From an uncultured Eubacteriales bacterium (GTDB taxonomy: Bacteria; Bacillota_A; Clostridia; Oscillospirales; CAG-272): DNA of 11,977 nucleotides. The notes beneath the pieces are model-generated. The model had not been told where the DNA came from. It saw nothing but the letters and a program-made list of their open reading frames with translations, and did not search any database. Shown here piece after piece: positions 7,089-11,977 of the stretch (positions within the stretch are counted from its first letter, which is position 1; the number at the start of each line of letters is the position of its first letter). Where the stretch lies: the NCBI GenBank assembly GCA_900555345.1, contig USKS01000019.1, positions 1 through 11,977 of the forward strand, written 5' to 3'. The translations under genes were made by a program, and so were the position numbers.

Positions 7089-7778
7089 ATGATAACTATA
7101 TTTATAAGAACAGTACTTGTCTACTTTATAATAGTCATATCAATGCGCCTTATGGGCAAGCGGCAGGTGGGAGAGCTGCAGCTGTCGGAGCTTACGGTCA
7201 CGATACTCTTGTCGGAGCTTGCGGCGGCTCCGCTTACGGACAAGAACATTCCGCTGGCATACGCAATAGCCGCCATACTTCTGCTTTTGTCAACGGAAGT
7301 CATCATCTCCTTTGTACTGCTGCGCCACCCGAAGCTTAAAGTGCTGCTTACGGGAAAGCCGAGCATGATAATCTGTCGGGGAAAGCTTGTGCAAAAGGAG
7401 CTTACAAGGCAGCGGCTATGTCTCAGCGAGCTTTTGTGCGCCCTGCGTCAGGAGGGCATTGCCGATATTTCGGATGTGGAATATGCCATTATGGAGGAGA
7501 ACGGAAAGCTTTCCGTTTTTCCGAAAGCCGCCGTATCTCCCATGACGCCGCGCGCCATGGGCAAAAATGTGCGGGAGGACGGCATTGCCCACGCGCTGAT
7601 AATTGATGGCACCGTTATCCCACGCAATCTGCAAAGCGCCGGATGGACCCCTCAGATGCTGGAGCGCGAGCTGCGCCGCCGCTCGCTTGAGAAGGACGAT
7701 ATTTTTCTCTTCTCCGTAAACGATTCCGGAACAATTACGCTGATTCTGAAGGATACAAAGGAGGACAGCGGCAGATGA
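7089..7778 (+). CDS. DUF421 (YetF/YdfS-type) membrane protein
   Basis: A 229-residue protein of the DUF421 family. The N-terminus has two to three membrane segments (about residues 3-20, 33-50 and 56-78) and the family signature MRLMGKRQVGELQLSEL. It is followed by a soluble C-terminal part containing GKLVQKELTRQRL and DGTVIPRNLQSAGWTPQMLERELRRR, typical of the family. Members are frequent in spore formers; some Bacillus paralogues have been tied to spore membrane and heat-resistance traits (established for related proteins, not shown here). ATG 7089 matches the family start, though no Shine-Dalgarno is visible upstream. It lies 35 bases after the MATE terminator, and its TGA overlaps the next ATG, so it forms a two-gene unit with the DUF4363 gene. 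Confidence 0.92.
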   Translation: MITIFIRTVLVYFIIVISMRLMGKRQVGELQLSELTVTILLSELAAAPLTDKNIPLAYAIAAILLLLSTEVIISFVLLRHPKLKVLLTGKPSMIICRGKLVQKELTRQRLCLSELLCALRQEGIADISDVEYAIMEENGKLSVFPKAAVSPMTPRAMGKNVREDGIAHALIIDGTVIPRNLQSAGWTPQMLERELRRRSLEKDDIFLFSVNDSGTITLILKDTKEDSGR

Positions 7779-8134
7779 AAAGCTTTATTGCCGCGCTTAT
7801 AACGCTTGCACTTTTGTGCACTGCGGTGACGGTGAACTGCGTGTTTGTGAAAAAAGATCTGTACGAGCTATGCGAAATGTGCCGCGCCATGCCGAAGGAT
7901 GCGGCGGACGCTGATGCTTCGGAGATTCGGAAAAAATGGGACGGCTGCAGCCGATTTATAAGTATCAGTGTGGATCACAGAGAAACCGATTCGGCAGACG
8001 ACGCGCTCTCACTTTTGGAGGCAAGTATTGAGCGCGGCGACGGAGAGCGCTATGCCGAGCTGCTTACAAAGCTTTACGGTATCTTCTCCCGTATGTATAC
8101 TGCCGAGGGGATAAGCATTGACGGCATATTGTAG
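7775..8134 (+). CDS. DUF4363 (YdfR-like) small anchored protein
   Basis: A 119-residue protein with one N-terminal hydrophobic segment (residues ~4-25), then a charged helical domain with K-x-W at residues 51-54 (RKKWDG). It fits DUF4363, which commonly follows DUF421 genes in Firmicutes (ydfS-ydfR arrangement). ATG 7775 overlaps the preceding stop in ATGA, and AAAGGAGG lies about 10 bases upstream, so translational coupling is likely. It probably faces the outside of the membrane and partners the DUF421 protein (inference from the pairing); no biochemical role is known to me. It ends 40 bases before a bidirectional terminator. Confidence 0.8.
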   Translation: MKSFIAALITLALLCTAVTVNCVFVKKDLYELCEMCRAMPKDAADADASEIRKKWDGCSRFISISVDHRETDSADDALSLLEASIERGDGERYAELLTKLYGIFSRMYTAEGISIDGIL

Positions 8135-8174
8135 GTCCCGATATCTATTCAATTGAAACATTTTCCGGCGGCAG

Positions 8175-8208
8175 AGAAAAGCCCGACGGCGCACCGTCGG
8201 GCTTTTCT
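8175..8208. terminator. bidirectional terminator between convergent genes
   Basis: A 15-bp perfect stem, AGAAAAGCCCGACGG (8175-8189) / CCGTCGGGCTTTTCT (8194-8208), with loop CGCA. T-rich arms on both strands let it end the DUF421-DUF4363 message (plus) and the radical SAM message (minus), whose stops lie 40 and 32 bases away. Confidence 0.92.
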
Positions 8209-8239
8209 TATTCTGTATACAGTCTGTGCACTCTGAGCA

Positions 8240-10873
8240 TCAGCGGAACAACGTTCCGTCCTCAAACATAAAGTGCTTTCTCGTTATCTCCCAATATCCG
8301 CTGCCGTCGGGGTCGGCGATCTCAGCCGCCGCCTTTGCAACGTATTCGGGATTGAGGTAGTCGGAGCTGTCGGCGCGGGTAACCGCGGTTATGCGAACAC
8401 CGAAATCCGTGTCCTCGGCGGAAAAGCTTTTGATAAGAGGACTTATATCAATTTCTTTTTCCGTTGACTTCGTTCTTTTCAGAACGCTCACGGGACCTTC
8501 GAACTTTTTATTTATCTTTTCCGCCGCGCCTCGTGCGCCGCAGTGCATTTCAATAACGTTCTCTGCCCACGCTATCTGCTTGAAGTTCGACTCCGCGCTG
8601 TAGACCTCTTTGACATATATGCCCTCGGGCATGGCGGCACGCAGCTTTTCAAGCACGGTTTCATCGTCCACATCCTCGCACAGCTTGAATCTGGCAAGCT
8701 CGTTTTCGCCGCCGCTGCCCACGGACAGAGGAGACGCAAACGTAAGCTTCGGAATGGGATTGAAGCCCTCCGTATAATACAGCGGCAGTCTCGTTTTTAT
8801 AAGCGCGCGTGTGACCGCCCTTGCAATGTCAAGGTGCGAAACGTACACAAGCGCTCCGCTCTCCGAGAAGCGGAATATTACTGTTTTTACGGGCTTTTTG
8901 CCGGGATTGATGGCGGCACCCGCCCCTCTTGCGTCGCGCTTTGCGGACGTATCCTCGCGTGTGCGCAGCACCGGCTTTGATATATTCTGACCGAGATACT
9001 CCGCGTCCTCTTCTTTGTGTCCGGGGCACCAGCGGCAGTATTCGGGGTCGACGAGCTTATTTGCTCCGCAGCCCGAGCATTTTTCCTTACATGAGGGAGT
9101 AGTCGTCGCAGCGGCGGCTTTCTTTCTCTCTTTCAGCATAAACTCTTTTGTAACGCCGCAGTCCAGCATATCCCATGGGAGGACCTCATCCTCGCCCATT
9201 TCCCTGTTGGCAAAGAATGCGGGGTCAATGCCTGTTTTCTCAAATACGTCCATCCACTTGTCGTAGTCGAACACTTCCTCCCATGCGTCGAAGCGCATTC
9301 CCCGCCGCTGCGCCTCTTCAAGCGCGGGGGCAAGCCGTCTTGAACCGCGGGCAAACACCGCCTCAAGGCGGCTGACCTTTGCGTCGTGGTAGTTATAGCG
9401 GATGCGTCTGTCGTTTATCTCCGACATGAGCAGCTTCTGCTTATTCTCAAGTTCCTCCGCAGTGTTCTGCCGTTCCCACTGGAAAGGCGTAAACGGCTTC
9501 GGAATAAAGCAGGCGACGCTGAGAGTTACCTGCGGCGGGCGCTTTTTGCCGCCGCCCGTATCTGTTCTGTAATACTCGGCAATAACGCTCTTCGCAAGCG
9601 CGGCGATTCCCTTTATATCCTCATCGGTCTCGTATGGCAGACCGTTCATAAAATACAGTTTCACCTGGTTTTTACCCGCTCTGAAGGCGACACCCGCCGC
9701 TCTGAGTATATCTGCCTCGGTAACGTTTTTGTTTATAACGTCGCGAAGCCTCTGGCTGCCCGCCTCCGGCGCGAATGTGAGCGTGCTGGAGCGCACCGTG
9801 GAAATCTTCGCCATAAGCTCTTCCGTAAAGCTGTCGGCGCGAAGTGACGGCAGCGAAAGATTTATTCTTTCGTCGTCTGTCCACTCCAAAAGCTTGTCCG
9901 TAAATGTATTTACCTTTGAATAATCGGAAATCGAAAGGCAGCACATGGATATTTCGTCGTATCCCGTGCAGTCCGCGATCTTCTTTGCCTGCTCGCACAG
10001 AACGTCCGGACTTTTCTCGCGCACGGGGCGCGTTACAAATCCCGCCTGGCAGAAGCGGCAGCCGCGTATGCAGCCGCGGAATACCTCGAGAGTTATTCTG
10101 TCGTGCACCGTTTCGACCGTGGGCAGCACGGGCTCCGTTGGCACATAAACGCTGTCAAGATCGGAAATTATGCGCTTTCTTATCTTTTTGGGAACATCGG
10201 GATATTTCGGCTCGATAGCCTTTACCGTGCCGTCGTCGTTATAACTTACGTCATACAGCGACGGAACATAAAAGCCCTCAAGATGAGAAGCGCAGCGCAA
10301 AAATTCCTTTTTCGTATACTCGCCGCTGTCCTTCATGGAAATATACAGCTCCGCCAGATCGCGCAGAGCCTCTTCGCCCTCGCCGATAGAAAAAATGTCT
10401 ATAAAATCCGCCACGGGCTCGGGATTGTATGAGCACGGACCGCCCGCAAGTATAACGGGATATTCCTCGCCTCTGTCCTCGGAGCGAAGGGGGATGCCCG
10501 CAAGATCAAGCATATTCAGCGCCGTTGTATAGCAAAGCTCATACTGCAGCGTGAACGCAACTATGTCAAAGACCTTCAGCTCGTCGCCGGACTCCTGCGC
10601 GTAAAGCGGCACGCCGTGACTGCGCATTTCCTCTTCCATATCAGTCCACGGAGCGAACACCCGCTCGCACCAGACGCCGGGCATCTCGTTCATCACGCCG
10701 TAGAGAATCCGCATGCCAAGGTTCGACATGCCGATCTCATAGGTATCGGGGAAGCAGAAGGCGATGCGGGTATCCACCTGCGAAAGATCCTTCACCACCG
10801 CGTTATACTCGCCGCCCACATAGCGCGCGGGCTTCTGCACGCGGGGCAGGATGCGTTCCAATCTCTTATCCAC
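8240..10873 (-). CDS. B12-binding-type radical SAM protein fused to DUF2344 (TIGR03960/TIGR03936 type)
   Basis: An 877-residue cytoplasmic protein of unknown substrate, common in Firmicutes. Residues 1-~200 form a B12-binding-like Rossmann region (FPDTYEIGMSNLGMRILYG, VILAGGPCSYNPEP, IGEGEEA). The radical SAM core carries the cluster triad C268-x3-C272-x2-C275 in FRGCIRGCRFCQAG, followed by LSLPSLRAD and TFAPEAGSQRLRDVINK. A cysteine-rich linker has C595, C599, C602, C613 and C616 (CKEKCSGCG and YCRWCPG), probably binding zinc or an extra Fe-S cluster. From about residue 660 the C-terminus is DUF2344: FRFSESGALVYVSHLDI, YYTEGFNPIPKLTFASPLSVG. Start is GTG 10873 with AGGAGA six bases upstream. 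Relatives often sit next to ribonuclease G and rplU, hinting at RNA or ribosome modification, but those genes are not here. Both domains are complete; no frameshift is seen. Confidence 0.94.
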   Translation of the reverse strand: MDKRLERILPRVQKPARYVGGEYNAVVKDLSQVDTRIAFCFPDTYEIGMSNLGMRILYGVMNEMPGVWCERVFAPWTDMEEEMRSHGVPLYAQESGDELKVFDIVAFTLQYELCYTTALNMLDLAGIPLRSEDRGEEYPVILAGGPCSYNPEPVADFIDIFSIGEGEEALRDLAELYISMKDSGEYTKKEFLRCASHLEGFYVPSLYDVSYNDDGTVKAIEPKYPDVPKKIRKRIISDLDSVYVPTEPVLPTVETVHDRITLEVFRGCIRGCRFCQAGFVTRPVREKSPDVLCEQAKKIADCTGYDEISMCCLSISDYSKVNTFTDKLLEWTDDERINLSLPSLRADSFTEELMAKISTVRSSTLTFAPEAGSQRLRDVINKNVTEADILRAAGVAFRAGKNQVKLYFMNGLPYETDEDIKGIAALAKSVIAEYYRTDTGGGKKRPPQVTLSVACFIPKPFTPFQWERQNTAEELENKQKLLMSEINDRRIRYNYHDAKVSRLEAVFARGSRRLAPALEEAQRRGMRFDAWEEVFDYDKWMDVFEKTGIDPAFFANREMGEDEVLPWDMLDCGVTKEFMLKERKKAAAATTTPSCKEKCSGCGANKLVDPEYCRWCPGHKEEDAEYLGQNISKPVLRTREDTSAKRDARGAGAAINPGKKPVKTVIFRFSESGALVYVSHLDIARAVTRALIKTRLPLYYTEGFNPIPKLTFASPLSVGSGGENELARFKLCEDVDDETVLEKLRAAMPEGIYVKEVYSAESNFKQIAWAENVIEMHCGARGAAEKINKKFEGPVSVLKRTKSTEKEIDISPLIKSFSAEDTDFGVRITAVTRADSSDYLNPEYVAKAAAEIADPDGSGYWEITRKHFMFEDGTLFR

Positions 10874-10879
10874 AGTAAA

Positions 10880-10885
10880 TCTCCT
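10880..10885 (-). promoter_or_regulatory. Shine-Dalgarno fixing the GTG start of the radical SAM gene
   Basis: AGGAGA on the minus strand lies 6 nt before GTG 10873. The predicted protein start MDKRLERILPRVQKPARY agrees with the family. Confidence 0.7.
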
Positions 10886-10909
10886 GACGTTGGATTTGTT
10901 CTCGTAACA

Positions 10910-11230
10910 TTACATTTTACATGCTTTGCGCAGGTTTGACAAGCCCTTTTTCCCACCCAGCGCGGCAAAAAGCGTCCCCAGCGCGCCGATCATCAGAAAC
11001 GGCGCGCTCCCCGTGCGCAGGCAGAGCGCAGTGCTCCCCGCCGTCAGCGCCAGCGCCACACACGCAAACACGGTAAGCGTGGTGCCAATGGCGCGCTTTA
11101 CCTTGCCGTCAACCTTAACGGTGATCTTCTGGATGTTAGGACGGAACATGCGGTTGGTCACTCGATGGGAGTGGCTCACGCTACGACCGAAAGACGGTGC
11201 CTTGCCGCAAACTTCGCAAATCTTCGACAT
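10910..11230 (-). CDS. rpmB: hybrid frame: ribosomal protein L28 N-terminus joined to unrelated membrane tail
   Basis: Residues 1-46 are clear bL28 of the large ribosomal subunit: [23 protein letters not shown], then [17 protein letters not shown], with the first zinc pair C5 and C8. A normal L28 (~60-64 residues) would continue with a second CxxC near VCTRCL and end in GKVxRA. That part is missing. After R46 (near 11093) the frame runs on for 60 residues of different character: two hydrophobic helices ([16 protein letters not shown] and [17 protein letters not shown]) ending [10 protein letters not shown]. Start ATG 11230 fits L28; GGAG lies upstream. Divergent from asp23, as in many Firmicutes and Actinobacteria. 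The hybrid is more likely an assembly junction or broken gene than a working L28. Confidence 0.75.
   Translation of the reverse strand: MSKICEVCGKAPSFGRSVSHSHRVTNRMFRPNIQKITVKVDGKVKRAIGTTLTVFACVALALTAGSTALCLRTGSAPFLMIGALGTLFAALGGKKGLSNLRKACKM
11090..11100 (-). other. probable join point inside rpmB
   Basis: Family identity with L28 stops at codons 43-47 (GKVKRA). GKV-x-RA is also the usual end motif of L28, so the join may have used a repeat within the gene or a chance match elsewhere. The exact base cannot be fixed by eye. Confidence 0.45.
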
Positions 11231-11288
11231 AATTCTCAACTCCGTGTACGTGCCGGTTAAAAACCGTTGATGACAAAAAAGCCTAACT

Positions 11289-11318
11289 ACTATATCACAA
11301 ACAGACAGCTCGTTTCAA
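11289..11318 (-). promoter_or_regulatory. sigmaA-type promoter of rpmB
   Basis: On the minus strand: TTGAAA (11313-11318), an 18-nt spacer and TATAGT (11289-11294), about 60 bases ahead of the L28 start. Position and match suit a strongly expressed ribosomal gene. Confidence 0.65.
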
Positions 11319-11383
11319 GGACTTTTCGTGTGTAATAGCGGCCGCTGGGTTCTGGCAGCTATCGTGGGCGCTTTTCCTTGCGC

Positions 11384-11389
11384 TATACT
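11384..11389 (+). promoter_or_regulatory. possible -10 element ahead of asp23
   Basis: TATACT is a good -10 box about 60 bases before the ATG at 11450, but no clear -35 lies at 16-18 nt upstream. Weak call. Confidence 0.3.
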
Positions 11390-11449
11390 GCCTTTTTGGA
11401 TGATTACGCGCGGGCGATTAGGCTTCGCGCGTGTTGCGAAAGGAGCATC

Positions 11450-11977
11450 ATGAGCACAACGATTCCTGGCAACCTGCATGTTGCCAACGACGTTCTGGCC
11501 GACATGGTCGGCAACGCGGCTCTCGAATGCTACGGCGTCGTCGGCATGGCGGCTCCGAATGCCGTCGACGGCATCGCGAAGATCCTGCCCGCCTCGCGCC
11601 TGCGCCGCGGCGTGGTCGTTTCGAGCACCGAGGCCGGGGTCCACGTCGAGCTTTACGTCGTCATCGAGTACGGCACGAACATTAGCGCCGTTTCCCAGAA
11701 CCTCGTCGACCAGGTCACGTTCGCGCTCAAGGAGTACGCGCGCGTTCCGCTCGACGGCGTCGAGGTCCACGCGGTCCACGAAGGGTATCTTCTTGACCAG
11801 TTCACGCTCCACTACGTCAACAAGCGCACGGACGAATACGGCGGCTCGTTTGAAAACCGCTACCGCTTTGCCGTCGAGATCGTGCAGGCGATCAAGAAGG
11901 CCTGCGGCAAGGACTTCCCCGTCTCGCTGCGCTACAGCGTGATCTCCAAGACCAAGGGCTTCCGCCAGGGCGCGCTG
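11450..11977 (+). CDS. hybrid frame: Asp23/Gls24 (YloU-like) protein running into an old-yellow-enzyme reductase fragment; open at window edge
   Basis: The frame is open from ATG 11450 (AAAGGAG at 11439-11445) to the last base, 176 codons. Residues 1-~107 are a nearly whole Asp23/Gls24 (YloU) domain: VANDVLADMVGNAALECYGVVGMA, LRRGVVV, VHVELYVVIEYGTNIS and PLDGVEVH. It lies divergent from rpmB as yloU usually does, normally followed by the fatty-acid kinase gene fakA. From about residue 103 the sequence instead matches the middle of an FMN/NADH:flavin oxidoreductase barrel of the enoate-reductase type: HEGYLLDQF, NKRTDEYGGSFENRYRF, DFPVSLRYSV, KTKGFRQGAL. That enzyme would lack the first half of its barrel, so the join cannot give a folded reductase. 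Codons end almost always in G or C, unlike the genes at 2593-8134. A join of two genomes or paralogous contigs is the best reading. Confidence 0.75.
   Translation, partial: MSTTIPGNLHVANDVLADMVGNAALECYGVVGMAAPNAVDGIAKILPASRLRRGVVVSSTEAGVHVELYVVIEYGTNISAVSQNLVDQVTFALKEYARVPLDGVEVHAVHEGYLLDQFTLHYVNKRTDEYGGSFENRYRFAVEIVQAIKKACGKDFPVSLRYSVISKTKGFRQGAL
11753..11770 (+). other. probable join point between Asp23 and reductase sequence
   Basis: GACGGCGTCGAGGTCCAC encodes DGVEVH, which is plausible both as the end of the Asp23 domain (…LDGVEVHV) and as the start of the reductase motif (DGVEVHAVHEGYLL). A short stretch shared by two unrelated genes is what a recombination or k-mer-collapse junction would use. 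Confidence 0.5.

Noticed and set aside
11338..11345. GCGGCCGC, a NotI site, possible cloning-vector scar
   Set aside because: No vector or linker sequence flanks it; it sits in an ordinary intergenic region and 8-bp G+C palindromes occur by chance.

Overview
Most of this window (about 1-10,870) reads as one genome of a spore-forming type Firmicute, probably an uncultured gut-type member of the Clostridia. The basis is gene content: a SpoVB/MurJ-type flippase, a DUF421-DUF4363 pair, MtaB, and a B12-type radical SAM protein fused to DUF2344. It also has sigmaA-like promoters, purine-rich Shine-Dalgarno sites and several GTG starts. No rRNA, tRNA, CRISPR array, insertion sequence or phage gene was seen. 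Taxonomic placement is inference.

Layout of the main part. On the minus strand lie nagA (N-acetylglucosamine-6-phosphate deacetylase, C-terminus cut by the left edge) and, upstream of it, mtaB (tRNA ms2t6A methylthiotransferase). nagA has its own promoter, with a perfect 15-bp palindrome filling most of the spacer, which looks like a repressor operator. Divergent from mtaB, on the plus strand, is a two-gene unit with overlapping ends: a SpoVB-family flippase carrying a ~115-residue hydrophilic repeat-rich insert, then a GrpB domain fused to an inorganic pyrophosphatase-like domain, closed by a terminator. Next come a MATE exporter with its own promoter and terminator, and a translationally coupled DUF421/DUF4363 pair. 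These end at a strong bidirectional hairpin shared with the convergent 877-residue radical SAM/DUF2344 gene.

The last ~1.1 kb is different. The divergent pair rpmB (L28) and asp23/yloU is a normal neighbourhood, but both genes are hybrids. L28 loses its second zinc-binding half after residue ~46 and continues into an unrelated two-helix membrane tail. The Asp23 frame runs, at a shared VEVH-type motif, into the middle of an old-yellow-enzyme (enoate reductase type) barrel. The Asp23 part is G+C-rich (65% by count at 11521-11580), ends nearly all codons in G or C, and looks Coriobacteriia-like to me. The simplest reading is that the right end joins pieces of more than one genome, probably an assembly chimera, and should not be taken as native to the main organism.

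The points best worth following in the native part are the GrpB-pyrophosphatase fusion, the flippase insert, the nagA operator and the uncharacterised radical SAM/DUF2344 protein. I do not see a clear new multi-gene defence or metabolic system.
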